From: Lepagella muris
GTDB taxonomy: Bacteria > Bacteroidota > Bacteroidia > Bacteroidales > Muribaculaceae
Assembly: GCF_004793975.1 (NCBI RefSeq)
Contig: NZ_SRYB01000025.1
Coordinates: 1 to 64,000 of the forward strand
Direction: 5' to 3'
DNA: 64,000 bases
Positions 36,824-45,314 of this stretch are shown in pieces (the stretch's first letter is position 1; each line of letters opens with the position of its first letter). The translations under genes and the position numbers were made by a program. The notes beneath the pieces are model-generated. The model worked only from the letters and a program-made list of their open reading frames with translations. It did no database searches and was not told where the DNA came from.

Positions 36824-39302
36824 GCATATTATTCAGTCTTGTTATTCAGTCTTTAATACTCGTATCTATAAATTCCTCTTATTGTTGATTGTATTCGTGG
36901 CGATAGGGCTCATTCCCTTTCCTCTTGAGGCGCGGGAAGTGATCTCGCTGAATCGTGACTGGTTGTTTCATGCCGGCGATGTGGCTGACGGGGCGTCTGC
37001 CCATACGTTATCTCCAGGATGGATCACGGTTAATGTGCCCCACGATTATCAGATAAGTCAGCCATGGGTCGCTCCCGGTGTTGATGAGAGGGGGGATGCC
37101 GATAATCCTGTGGCAAACGTGGCGAGTCGGCTCAGTTCACGAGGCTTCAAGGAGATGGGGTGTGGCTGGTATCGTAAGACGATCATACCGGATAATGACT
37201 GGAAAGGGAGGCGTATACTTCTGGATTTTGAGGGTATAATGCTGGTGGGAGATGTGTATCTGAATGGAGAACTCATAGGCGGCACAGACTACGGCTATCT
37301 TGGGTTTGAAATTGACGTGACTGATAAATTACGGTACGGAGAGGAGAATGTGATAGCAGTCAGGGCAGATACCGGAAGCCCGGAAAATTCAAGATGGTAC
37401 ACAGGGGGCGGATTATATCGCGACGTCAATCTTAAAATCACTGATCCCGAACTTTATTTCACGCGTCATCCGCTCTATGTGACCACTCCGGAGGTTGAGC
37501 GGGACAGGGCGGTAGTGAGGATTCAGGCGGAAGTAGCGAATCATATCGCATCGCTTGATTCATTGCGTATGAAGACCGTAATACGTGATGCGGATGGGAA
37601 GGCGGTGTATGAAGCGGAATCATCCCACAGATTCAACCGTAAGCAAACGATAAAGGAATATGAGGCGGATAGCCTTGTCTTGGATAATCCGCGTCTATGG
37701 GATTGCGAGACTCCCCATCTCTACACTGCGACCGTCACTCTCTTGCGTCCGGATGCGACTGTGGCTGATGAAGTCAGCACGCGTTTCGGAGTCAGGAAAC
37801 TGGAATACTCTCCGGAATACGGTCTGCGGATAAATGGGAAGAAAGTGCTTCTGAAGGGTATTGCCAACCATCATACCTTGGGGGCATTGGGGGCGGCTGC
37901 TTATCCGCGAGCCATCGAGAAAAGAATACGGCTACTGAAGGATTTCGGGTTTAATCATATCAGATGTTCGCATAATCCCTACAGCGAATCATTGATGGAT
38001 CTTTGCGACGAATATGGCATACTCGTGGTTGATGAACTGTATGACAAATGGCTCACCCAATATGCGGGCGGACGTAAAGACTGGATGGAGCAATGGCCTC
38101 ACGACGTGCCGGAATGGGTGAGACGCGACAGGAATCATCCCTGTGTGGTGATGTGGAGCCTTGGCAACGAACTCCAGCTTCTATGGGACATACCGTATGC
38201 AGATTGGGGAGTCACTCCCTACAGAATGCAGAAAGCCCTTCTTGACAGATATGACCGCACACGTCCCGTCACTGTGGCGATGCATCCTCGTGGACGCAAT
38301 GAAAAGACGGATTCGCTCCCTGCCCCTCTCGCGATGGAGACAGACGTGGCGGCATATAACTATAGATATATGTATTTCCCTGGTGACAGCCGCCGATTCC
38401 CCCGGATGATGTTTTATCAGAGTGAAGCGAACACCTCGAATATGGGTCCGAACTATTTTGACATGGATCTCGACAAGGTAATAGGTTTAGCATATTGGGG
38501 AATGATAGATTATCTGGGTGAATCTGCCGGCTGGCCCGCAAAGGGTTGGGAACAGGGGGTGTTTGACATATCTCTTGAGCCGAAACCGAATGCCTATTTC
38601 CTGAAAAGCTACTTTAAAGAGGATGAGCCGCTTGTGCATATAGCGGTATATGAGGATGAGGAGCCCTACATCTGGAATGATATACAGATGGGAGGGAAAC
38701 GCTTGTCGGATCATTGGAATTATCCTGAGCCGAGCATACTGAAACTCTATACTTATACGAATGCTGATGAGGTGGAACTTAAAATCAATGGCAAGACGAT
38801 AGGACGCAAGCGCAATGACAGGACCGACAGCCGCCGACGTAATCGAATAATGTGGGAGAATGTGGAGTATTCCCCCGGCAATATAGAAGCGTTCGCCTAT
38901 AATGACGGTGAGAGCAACCCGGTGGCTCGCCATCGTATTGAGACCTCAGGTAGGGCTTCGCATCTTCTCTTGACGGCAGACAATGCCGACTGGAGAGCGG
39001 ATGGCACTGATCTCCAGCATGTCAGAGTGGAGGCTGTCGATAAGAAAGGACGTCGGGATGTGTCGGCACGCGGCATGCTTACGTTTTCCGTGGAAGGTCC
39101 TGCAGAGATAGTCGGAGTCATCAACGGCGATAACCGTAGTAATGAACTGACCGTAGGTAACTCCCGCAGCCTCTACAACGGCACCGCCACTGTAATACTG
39201 AGATCAAAGCCGGAGAGTGGCACAGCCCTTCTGCGCATCACGTCGCCTGATTTCAAACCTGTAATGATGAAACTCCCGGTAAGTCCGGTAGATGGTAAAT
39301 GA
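36822..39302 (+). CDS. Glycoside hydrolase family 2, beta-galactosidase type
   Basis: 826-residue secreted GH2 enzyme. A hydrophobic segment (FLLLLIVFVAIGLIPFPLEA) preceded by a polar stretch serves as signal peptide. Jelly-roll domain (VISLNRDWLFHAGD, GCGWYRKTI, GGTDYGYLGFEIDVTD), Ig-like domain, TIM barrel (LLKGIANHHTLGALGAAAYP, FNHIRCSHNPYSESLMDLCD), then DUF4982/C-terminal beta domains. Acid/base Glu 450 in WSLGNELQLL and nucleophile Glu 535 in YQSEANTS fit the family, and the HHTLGALG pattern matches beta-galactosidase-like members. Monocistronic, driven by leader copy B. Confidence 0.92.
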   Translation: MHIIQSCYSVFNTRIYKFLLLLIVFVAIGLIPFPLEAREVISLNRDWLFHAGDVADGASAHTLSPGWITVNVPHDYQISQPWVAPGVDERGDADNPVANVASRLSSRGFKEMGCGWYRKTIIPDNDWKGRRILLDFEGIMLVGDVYLNGELIGGTDYGYLGFEIDVTDKLRYGEENVIAVRADTGSPENSRWYTGGGLYRDVNLKITDPELYFTRHPLYVTTPEVERDRAVVRIQAEVANHIASLDSLRMKTVIRDADGKAVYEAESSHRFNRKQTIKEYEADSLVLDNPRLWDCETPHLYTATVTLLRPDATVADEVSTRFGVRKLEYSPEYGLRINGKKVLLKGIANHHTLGALGAAAYPRAIEKRIRLLKDFGFNHIRCSHNPYSESLMDLCDEYGILVVDELYDKWLTQYAGGRKDWMEQWPHDVPEWVRRDRNHPCVVMWSLGNELQLLWDIPYADWGVTPYRMQKALLDRYDRTRPVTVAMHPRGRNEKTDSLPAPLAMETDVAAYNYRYMYFPGDSRRFPRMMFYQSEANTSNMGPNYFDMDLDKVIGLAYWGMIDYLGESAGWPAKGWEQGVFDISLEPKPNAYFLKSYFKEDEPLVHIAVYEDEEPYIWNDIQMGGKRLSDHWNYPEPSILKLYTYTNADEVELKINGKTIGRKRNDRTDSRRRNRIMWENVEYSPGNIEAFAYNDGESNPVARHRIETSGRASHLLLTADNADWRADGTDLQHVRVEAVDKKGRRDVSARGMLTFSVEGPAEIVGVINGDNRSNELTVGNSRSLYNGTATVILRSKPESGTALLRITSPDFKPVMMKLPVSPVDGK

Positions 39303-39333
39303 AGGGGACAATTGGTAACAATTGGTAGGAGTG

Positions 39334-40266
39334 TTACGGCGTGGTGTAGTATTTCAGTATGACGATGAGGAGTATGGCGAATATTTCAGAACATCGGTTT
39401 ATGGCTGTGGCTCTAATCACGTCGTCATAGAAAAAGTACCTGCTTTTGTCGCCGATGTATGGCTTGTGGACGCATTCTCCGAAATAGTTATGCGGACCGC
39501 CAAAACGGCAGTCCAGGATGCCGGCGAGTGCAGCTTCCGGATAGCCGCTGTTGGGACTCGTATGTTTGTTGCCGAATCGCCATACAAATGTAATGGCTCT
39601 CCATCGTAACGATGATATGATCATGAGAAGGGCAGTAAGTCTGGCAGGTATATAGTTGGCGATATCATCTATCCGTGCAGCCACCTTTCCAAAGCTGCGG
39701 AAACGCTCATTCCTGTATCCGATCATAGAGTCAAGAGTATTCACCATCTTGTAGGCAAGCATCCCCGGCACTCCGAGCACGGCATACCAGAAGAGTGGCG
39801 CGATGACACCATCACTAAGGTTTTCGGCAAGAGTTTCCAGGGCTGCGGCACGGATTTCCTGGTCGGTCAGTTCCGACGTGTCGCGCCCGACTATCCTGCC
39901 CACTTGCCTACGTCCGGCTTCAAGAGATTCGTCTGCAGCCTTAAAGACCATATCCACTTCCCTTATTAGAGTTGTTCCCGCAAGACAATAGAATATCATG
40001 ACTGCCTCAAATGTCATCTTTGCCCAGATGAAAGGGGAGAGAAGCCGGAGGCAGAGTGTGGCGGCAAGATATACTGCCGCTATCAACCCCACGGCACAGA
40101 TGGCTCCTTTGAGTGTGCGGTGGTCTCCTTTATTGAATTTATGTTCGCAGAAACTTATCATCTTGCCAAACCCTACAACAGGATGTGGCAAGCGGGAGGG
40201 ATCTCCCAGAATAAGGTCGGCTCCCCAGCCTATGAGCAATGGGGCGATAGCTATAAGGTATTCCAT
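39334..40266 (-). CDS. cbiB: Adenosylcobinamide-phosphate synthase CbiB
   Basis: Membrane enzyme of late cobalamin synthesis that attaches the aminopropanol (phosphate) arm to adenosylcobyric acid. 310 residues with several hydrophobic helices. Family motifs: GWGADLILGDPSRLPHPVVGFGKMI at the N-terminus in part (ADLILGDPSRLPHPV), RIVGRDTSELTDQEIRAAAL, ENLSDGVIAPLFWYAVLGVPG, YKMVNTLDSMIGYRNERFR and NSGYPEAALAGILDCRFGGP. It overlaps the upstream aminotransferase gene by 16 bases, so they are translationally coupled. Only these two cobalamin genes are in the window. Confidence 0.93.
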   Translation of the reverse strand: MEYLIAIAPLLIGWGADLILGDPSRLPHPVVGFGKMISFCEHKFNKGDHRTLKGAICAVGLIAAVYLAATLCLRLLSPFIWAKMTFEAVMIFYCLAGTTLIREVDMVFKAADESLEAGRRQVGRIVGRDTSELTDQEIRAAALETLAENLSDGVIAPLFWYAVLGVPGMLAYKMVNTLDSMIGYRNERFRSFGKVAARIDDIANYIPARLTALLMIISSLRWRAITFVWRFGNKHTSPNSGYPEAALAGILDCRFGGPHNYFGECVHKPYIGDKSRYFFYDDVIRATAINRCSEIFAILLIVILKYYTTP

Positions 40267-41261
40267 TCTTTCAATGCATTTATCAGTATGTCGTTCTCTT
40301 CTGGGCTCTGTGCCGCCACACGAAAATGTCGTGCTCCGAGACCATGGAAATTTGATGCGTCCCGAATGAGTATCCCATGACGGTCAATAAGACGGTTTTT
40401 AAGCGATAGGGCAGACGATGACGGAAGTTCGGCAAGAAGGAAGTTGCAGTCGGTGTCTGTGACCTTGATCCCCATTGCAGAGAATGTGGAGGAGATCCGC
40501 AGTGCCTCCTCATGCAGTCTTCGGGAATCAATCACATAGTCTTCATCATGCGACAGGAGATAACGAGCTGCCTCTATTGCCAAAGAATTCACAGACCACG
40601 GCATCCGCATGGCACGCAGTTGCGAGATGATGGCGGCATTGCCGATGGCATACCCTATCCGCAATCCCGGAATGGCATAACGTTTGGTGAGGGAGCTGAG
40701 TAGAATAAGGTTGTGACGGCAGGCGGCATCCTTTACGTCAAGCACGCGTTTGAGGGTATAGTCTGCATACGCCTGATCCACTATGAACAGCTTATCAGGA
40801 TTGCCGTCAATAAGCTTTATCAATGATTGACGGTCAGTGACTTTCCCCGTGGGATTATTCGGATTACAGATCCATACGCAGGATGAATCCGCAGGGATTT
40901 CATCAAGTGATCTGAAATGGACTACCCTGTGATGGAATATATGGCAGGCATCCTGATATTCACTGAATGTAGGGGAACATACAGCTGACAATCCATCATG
41001 CTTGAGCTGGGCAAGCAGATAGATTGATTCGGTGGCTCCGTTTGTCACTATGACACACTCCGGATCAATCCCCATCCGACTTGCCAGGAGCGTTTCAATA
41101 CTCCTCGGTTCGGGTTCCGGATAATTACGGAATACGTCGCCGAGAGCATAGAGATGAGACCTCAACTTAGAATGGTCAATCCCCTGATAAATATTCGTGC
41201 TGAAGTTTATCCTTATCTTGCCGACGTATCTGAAAGCGTCATCGCCATGTCCATGAATCAT
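40251..41261 (-). CDS. cobD: Class I/II aminotransferase-fold enzyme, threonine-phosphate decarboxylase-like (CobD/CobC type)
   Basis: PLP enzyme of 336 residues. The N-terminus MIHGHGDDAFRY...INFSTNIY matches the HGG-x-NFSxN beginning of L-threonine-O-3-phosphate decarboxylases, which make the aminopropanol phosphate used by CbiB. Further motifs: NGATESIYLLAQL, CVWICNPNNPTGK, LFIVDQAYADYTL and LLSSLTKRYAIPGLRIGYAIG, in which the Lys of SLTK is the Schiff-base residue. Overlap with cbiB supports the assignment over the related histidinol-phosphate aminotransferase. Known chemistry by family; no direct evidence for the substrate. Confidence 0.85.
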   Translation of the reverse strand: MIHGHGDDAFRYVGKIRINFSTNIYQGIDHSKLRSHLYALGDVFRNYPEPEPRSIETLLASRMGIDPECVIVTNGATESIYLLAQLKHDGLSAVCSPTFSEYQDACHIFHHRVVHFRSLDEIPADSSCVWICNPNNPTGKVTDRQSLIKLIDGNPDKLFIVDQAYADYTLKRVLDVKDAACRHNLILLSSLTKRYAIPGLRIGYAIGNAAIISQLRAMRMPWSVNSLAIEAARYLLSHDEDYVIDSRRLHEEALRISSTFSAMGIKVTDTDCNFLLAELPSSSALSLKNRLIDRHGILIRDASNFHGLGARHFRVAAQSPEENDILINALKEWNTL

Positions 41262-41309
41262 TTGCTGTCAAGTTTTAGATAGTTGTGGAATGTCATTCAG
41301 TCAACCGGA

Positions 41310-42347
41310 TCAGTCGGGTAGGATTGCCACCTTGATTACGTTGTCGCGGCGGTTCTCGAAGAGGTCGTAAGCCTCGAGGATGCGCGAGAACGGGAAGGTG
41401 TGGGTGATTAGGGGAGTGGTGTCGATACGTCCGTCAGCAATAAGCTGAAGAATCTCCTCGCAGTCACATCCGTCTACGCCTCCTGTCTTGAATGTGAGGT
41501 TCTTGCCATACATGTCGGGCAATGGCAAGATCTGTGGCTCGTCATATAGAGCCACGACTGTCACTATGGCGTTCGGACGAGCCGCCTGCCATGCCAGTCG
41601 GAACGTGTCGTCAGCTCCCGCCACCTCTATAACTCGATCGGCACTGCCATGTTCACTCAGTCCGGCAACTTCTGCAAGACACCTGTCGGGATTCGTTACA
41701 ACCACGTCCGGATAATGCCGTTTGACAAACTCGCGACGCACTTCATCAAGTTCGCATACGATTATCCTCTTAGGATTGAACAGCGCGACACATTGCAGCG
41801 TGCAGAGACCGGTCGGACCGGCACCTATTATCAGTACCGTATCCTCCTGAGATATTTCTGAAATCTTGGCAGCCCAATACCCTGTGGCGAGTATATCGCC
41901 TACAAAGAGAGCCTGACGGTCAGACACGCCATCCGGAATCCTCGTCAATTCGTTGTCAGCCTGTGGCACACGCACGAATTCCGTCTGACCTCCATCAATA
42001 CGGCATCCCAATGCCCATCCTCCATTAGGGTCAGTGCAATTGTTGACCCAGCCGTTACGGCAGAAGAAACACTCACCGCAGAACGTCTCCACATTCACAG
42101 CCACACGGTCGCCCGGCTTCACACTGGTGACTGCCGAGCCTACCGACTCGACCACACCGACCATCTCATGCCCCACCGTCACACCCGGCACGGCACGTGG
42201 CACGCTCCCATGCTTGATATGCAGGTCAGACGTACAGATACTACTCATCGTGACCCTCACGACCGCATCCGTAGGATCAATCACCACAGGCATCGGTTTA
42301 TCCGTTACCTCAAACCTGCCATTCTCAATATAAGTCAATGCCTTCAT
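41310..42347 (-). CDS. Zinc-dependent alcohol dehydrogenase (MDR superfamily)
   Basis: 345 residues, cytosolic. Catalytic-zinc motif CTSDLHIKHG and GHEMVGVVESVGS; structural-zinc cysteines in CGECFFCRNGWVNNC; Rossmann motif VLIIGAGPTGLCTLQC with ELDEVRREF after it, suggesting NAD(H) preference from the acidic residue at the end of the second strand. Overall similar to secondary-alcohol, sorbitol or threonine dehydrogenases; substrate unknown. Lies 48 bases upstream of the cobalamin pair on the same strand, so could be cotranscribed. A metabolic link, such as aminopropanol or propanediol chemistry, would be speculation. Confidence 0.9.
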   Translation of the reverse strand: MKALTYIENGRFEVTDKPMPVVIDPTDAVVRVTMSSICTSDLHIKHGSVPRAVPGVTVGHEMVGVVESVGSAVTSVKPGDRVAVNVETFCGECFFCRNGWVNNCTDPNGGWALGCRIDGGQTEFVRVPQADNELTRIPDGVSDRQALFVGDILATGYWAAKISEISQEDTVLIIGAGPTGLCTLQCVALFNPKRIIVCELDEVRREFVKRHYPDVVVTNPDRCLAEVAGLSEHGSADRVIEVAGADDTFRLAWQAARPNAIVTVVALYDEPQILPLPDMYGKNLTFKTGGVDGCDCEEILQLIADGRIDTTPLITHTFPFSRILEAYDLFENRRDNVIKVAILPD

Positions 42348-42488
42348 TCCTCAATATTAATATAAGCAACCATGCAAAGGTAGTAACTTTTTTGATAAAT
42401 CCCCATTATTCAAATCTTTTTTCAGATCACATTGCATTTCTTATTGGAAACATTAAACAAGAAAAAATTGTGATTATCAATCCAAAAA

Positions 42489-42540
42489 TTGAGTTCTTCA
42501 AAAGGATTTGTTAATTTTGCACTTGCCGGTTGACTCTACA
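42489..42540 (+). promoter_or_regulatory. Promoter upstream of the YhcG gene, copy 1 of a 41-bp repeat
   Basis: TTG at 42489-42491, 20 bases, then TAATTTTG at 42512-42519, a Bacteroidota consensus match. The stretch 42500-42540 recurs at 44479-44519 with three or four differences. If it drives the nuclease gene at 42813, the MITE at 42610-42777 lies in the transcribed leader. Confidence 0.55.
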
Positions 42541-42609
42541 CTCCAGCCGACATCCATTCGCCCATATTTCCCCAAGAATCTGGTGCTGAATAATATGCAA
42601 TCAATAAAT

Positions 42610-42777
42610 TAAGTTTCGCAAGTTTTCCAACTTGCGAAACTTAAATGGTTTAAGGTTTAAAGTTTATGGTTTATGATAATTAAATTTTGTATAATGAAAA
42701 GATTCGTGGATTTTCGTGAATCTTAAACCTTAAACTATAAACTTTAAACCACTGAAGTGCAGCTTGCGAAACTTCAG
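42610..42777. mobile_element. MITE-like element, copy 2
   Basis: Near-identical to the element at 4825-4993 but with an intact left hairpin: AAGTTTCGCAAG-TTTTCCAA-CTTGCGAAACTT. Terminal inverted repeat AAGTTTCGCAAG / CTTGCGAAACTT, long internal mirrored arms, no coding capacity. The 9-mer TCAATAAAT flanks it on both sides (42601-42609 and 42778-42786), an apparent target-site duplication. It inserted 35 bases before the start of the YhcG-type nuclease gene, at the left edge of the defence island. Confidence 0.75.
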
Positions 42778-42812
42778 TCAATAAATAACCTTACAGAATA
42801 ATTTACCCTGAT

Positions 42813-43847
42813 ATGGAAGTGCGGATAGAAAATATAAATCAAGACGTGAATCTCGTTGCTGACATAAAGCAACTTATCACAAATGCCAGACTCAAAGTTG
42901 CAACCGTTGCCAATGCCGGGATAACCATGCTATATTGGCACATTGGGGAGAGAATTAATCGTGAAGTGCTTGGAAATCAACGGGCGGAGTACGGCAAGCG
43001 AATTGTGTCAACGGTGTCGGCACAATTACAGCAGGAATATGGCGGTCAGGAATTTTCTACCCGCAATCTTAGACGGATGATGCAATTTGCCGACTATTTC
43101 CCGGATCCGCAAATTGTGTCGCCATTGGCGACACAATTATCTTGGACTCATTTTACGGAAGTTTTACCGATAAAGGATGCCATTCAACGAGAGTTCTACC
43201 TCACAATGGCTGCTGAAGAGAGGTGGACAAAACGCACTCTCCGTGCCAAGATTGACGGGATGCTATTTGAGCGTACCGCCATCAGTGAGAAACCGGAAGA
43301 ACTGATTCGTACAGAACTTGCAGCCCTTAGAAACGAGCGCAAAATTTCTCCCGACATGGTATTCAAGAGCCCATACTTTCTCGAATTTACAGGTCTGAAA
43401 GGGAATTACAGTGAAGAGACATTGGAGGACACTCTTATCTCGCACATTGAGCAATTCCTGTTGGAACTTGGCGATGGATTCACTTTCGTGGCTCGTCAGA
43501 AGCGGATGATAATAGATGGTGAAGACTTTCATCTTGACCTGCTCTTTTTTCATCGGAAATTGAAGCGACTGATAGCTTTGGACTTGAAATTGGGACGATT
43601 CAAAGCCCAATACAAAGGACAGATGGAACTATATCTGCGTTGGCTTGAGCGATACGAGATGCAACCCGGCGAAGGCACACCGCTCGGCCTTATCTTATGC
43701 ACCGAAGGCAGCAACGAACAGATAGAACTTCTCCAACTCGATGCCACAGGCATTAAAGTGGCGCAATATATGACCGAACTGCCACCAAAAGAAGTCCTGA
43801 TTCGTCAACTGCAAAAAACAATCGAAGCGAACCACAATCTTTCATAA
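42813..43847 (+). CDS. YhcG/DUF1016-family PDDEXK nuclease
   Basis: 344 residues. N-terminal DUF1016 helical domain (TMLYWHIGERINREVLGN, FSTRNLRRMMQFADYFPD, LSWTHFTEVLPIKDAIQREFYL) and a C-terminal nuclease domain of the PD-(D/E)XK class: LEDTLISHIEQFLLELGDGF, IDGEDFHLDLLFFHRKLKRLIALDLKLG, in which D-L-L-F and D-L-K carry the expected metal ligands, then YLRWLERYEM. These nucleases are common in defence islands and beside type I restriction genes; a role in nucleic-acid restriction is likely but not proven. Complete length. Preceded by a MITE and a repeated promoter; followed by remnants of a related gene. Confidence 0.9.
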   Translation: MEVRIENINQDVNLVADIKQLITNARLKVATVANAGITMLYWHIGERINREVLGNQRAEYGKRIVSTVSAQLQQEYGGQEFSTRNLRRMMQFADYFPDPQIVSPLATQLSWTHFTEVLPIKDAIQREFYLTMAAEERWTKRTLRAKIDGMLFERTAISEKPEELIRTELAALRNERKISPDMVFKSPYFLEFTGLKGNYSEETLEDTLISHIEQFLLELGDGFTFVARQKRMIIDGEDFHLDLLFFHRKLKRLIALDLKLGRFKAQYKGQMELYLRWLERYEMQPGEGTPLGLILCTEGSNEQIELLQLDATGIKVAQYMTELPPKEVLIRQLQKTIEANHNLS

Positions 43848-44073
43848 GCATACGATGAAGCAAGTATGAGACATCGACGAAAATATGAAGAAAGAACTTT
43901 CGAATCTTCTTCGAAATGTGTTTGATTTTTATCGAACTTATATTAGCCTGTTTGAAAATTTGCAGCAACCTGCTGCAAATTCTATTGTCGCAAATCGTTA
44001 TTCTTCGTTAGAAAAACTATCGAGAATGGCTGGGGCGAAATGTCCTACTCAATTTTCTCGACACTGACCTACT

Positions 44074-44304
44074 GTGAATCATCAGCTTAAAGGAGAACAA
44101 GACAACCCGACCATAGGTCTTCTGATTTGCAAGGACAAAGACAATATTGAGGCTCAATATTCTTTGGAAGCATACAATCTTCCTCTCGGCATATCGCAAT
44201 ACGAACTATCCAAGTTGATTCCTACCGAAATAAAGAGTTCTCTGCCATCAATTGAGGAAATAGAATCGTCTTTGGAGAAACTTTCGGAAAAAGAATATGA
44301 GTAG
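44074..44304 (+). pseudogene. C-terminal remnant of a second DUF1016/YhcG-type nuclease
   Basis: About 76 codons from a GTG: HQLKGEQDNPTIGLLICKDK, EAQYSLEAYNLPLGISQYEL and LPSIEEIESSLEKLSEKE. This matches the tail of DUF1016 proteins (NPTIGLLLCK..., ALR..KPIGVSEYEL, LPSIEELE). A TGA lies two codons upstream, and no N-terminal domain precedes it; 43848-44073 has no coherent frame. It belongs to a different DUF1016 subgroup from the intact gene before it, whose own tail is complete. Decayed gene or deletion scar. Confidence 0.65.
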
Positions 44305-44478
44305 CAATTACGATGTAAATAATATTCTGTAATAAATATAGAATGAGTACCATCTGATTATATTATCAATAACGACATAATCCTACCTCCTGGTTCACTA
44401 CGCTTCAGTGTGATGGATCGGGATTTTTTGTTTTTGGGCAGTTCGGTAAGTCATGTCAGTTTGAGGCGCTGCAAGGCG

Positions 44479-44519
44479 AAAAGGATTTGTTAATTTTGCA
44501 CTTGTCGATTGACTCTATA
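44479..44519 (+). repeat. 41-bp repeat with promoter, copy 2
   Basis: Direct repeat of 42500-42540, including the -7 box TAATTTTG (44491-44498). The two copies bracket the YhcG gene and the decayed fragment. It lies just before a small helix-turn-helix frame. The 174 bases between 44305 and the repeat hold nothing recognisable. Confidence 0.5.
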
Positions 44520-44524
44520 GAAAA

Positions 44525-44710
44525 TTGAATGATCGTCAGCGCAAAATACTCGCTCTGATTGAGAGCGATCAAGAAATTTCCGCACCTATATTGGCATCAA
44601 CTATAGGAACAACAAGTCGGACTATACAACGCGATTTAAAGTTCATGCAGAATCTTGGAATTATCACTAACGATAGCCCCGATAGGGGTGGAACTTGGAA
44701 AATACTTTAA
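44525..44710 (+). CDS. Small winged-helix protein, or remnant of a larger gene
   Basis: 61 codons from a TTG: NDRQRKILALIESDQEISAP, ILASTIGTTSRTIQRDLKFM, NLGIITNDSPDRGGTWKIL. This is a DeoR/HTH_11-like winged helix as found at the C-terminus of Fic and AlbA/Schlafen-type ATP-binding proteins. Alone it could be a tiny regulator, as it is preceded at suitable distance by a promoter (44491-44498), or the end of a deleted gene fused to that promoter. It lies immediately before the convergent sulfur-binding-domain gene; a role in its regulation is possible but unsupported. Confidence 0.45.
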   Translation: MNDRQRKILALIESDQEISAPILASTIGTTSRTIQRDLKFMQNLGIITNDSPDRGGTWKIL

Positions 44711-44753
44711 TTATAATATTGATGTCAAACCACATTTAAGTGTAACTTGGTAT

Positions 44754-45269
44754 TCATGCAACTGTCAGGAGAAATATTGCCAAAGTAGATAAAACAACAT
44801 TGGCAGAACTGTGTGTAGGATATTCGGAGCTAAGGTATGTCTTAATTAGAATATTTTCGATTACTGATCTGCTTGCATCATCTTTCATCAACTGAAACAA
44901 ATCTTCATCGATAACAGCTCCAGCAAAACTTTTCTTCAGTGCTGACAACGAATATTCTTTTCGGCATTCAAATGATGGGAGTTTGACCAATGTCCAAAAT
45001 GGAGATGATGACAGATGATAAAAGGGATAATTTAATGCACATTTGAAACTGCCAGATGACTTTACATACAGATTCCATGTAGCTTTAAAAGCCTTTTCCA
45101 AAGATTTTGTAAGAGGTATAAATGGGCGGTCAATTTCACCGGATTTAATCAATTCCAATATTGTCAATAACAGAACTGCCTTATGTGGCGCAACAAGATT
45201 ATCTTTTTTATTTACAGGAAGATGTAAAAGACAATCTATATATCCATTTAGTGTCATATTGTTTAGCAT
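44754..45269 (-). CDS. Stand-alone sulfur-binding-domain (SBD)-like protein, putative DNA phosphorothioate reader
   Basis: 171 residues. The central pattern VAPHKAVLLLTILELIKSGE (His 29), IPLTKSLEKAF and LNYPFYHLSSSPFWTLVK (residues 80-96), then RSVIENILIKTYL (134-146), follows the order of the sulfur-binding domain of phosphorothioate-dependent HNH restriction enzymes of the ScoMcrA kind (APHKPLLLL ... YPFWHLRSDGFW ... L..yF). In those proteins the domain is joined to an HNH nuclease; here the chain ends about 25 residues after the domain, with a hydrophobic tail, and no HNH frame follows in the adjacent DNA. It is divergent from the phosphorothioation operon, and a 17-bp palindrome lies nine bases before its start codon. 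A PT-sensing regulator or a recruitment module is the inference. Family match by eye, not by search. Confidence 0.7.
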   Translation of the reverse strand: MLNNMTLNGYIDCLLHLPVNKKDNLVAPHKAVLLLTILELIKSGEIDRPFIPLTKSLEKAFKATWNLYVKSSGSFKCALNYPFYHLSSSPFWTLVKLPSFECRKEYSLSALKKSFAGAVIDEDLFQLMKDDASRSVIENILIKTYLSSEYPTHSSANVVLSTLAIFLLTVA

Positions 45270-45277
45270 GTGGACAA

Positions 45278-45294
45278 ATCTCTTAGTAAGAGAT
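45278..45294. promoter_or_regulatory. Palindromic operator 1, ATCTCTTAGTAAGAGAT
   Basis: Perfect 8+1+8 palindrome. It lies between the -7 box at 45307-45314 and the start codon at 45269 of the SBD gene (minus strand), overlapping the expected transcription start and translation region. Identical to operator 2 except for the central base; the shared block ACAAATCTCTTA-S-TAAGAGATA is 22 bp. Confidence 0.7.
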
Positions 45295-45306
45295 ACCTAA
45301 ATTATG

Positions 45307-45314
45307 CAAATTTA
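45307..45314 (-). promoter_or_regulatory. -7 promoter box of the SBD-like gene
   Basis: Minus strand TAAATTTG, fitting TAnnTTTG, 37 bases before the start codon. No clear TTTG at the -33 distance. Confidence 0.45.

Noticed and set aside
36608..36856. 82-codon frame across the leader of the GH2 gene
   Set aside because: It runs through the duplicated promoter block and overlaps the GH2 start.
40251..42400. Cobalamin riboswitch in front of the CbiB/aminotransferase pair
   Set aside because: Only 48 bases separate the pair from the dehydrogenase gene, and no B12-box-like sequence was recognised upstream of 42347.
44400..44754. HNH domain continuing the SBD-like protein in another frame
   Set aside because: No HNH-like residues in any minus-strand frame; the region carries a promoter repeat and the winged-helix frame on the other strand.
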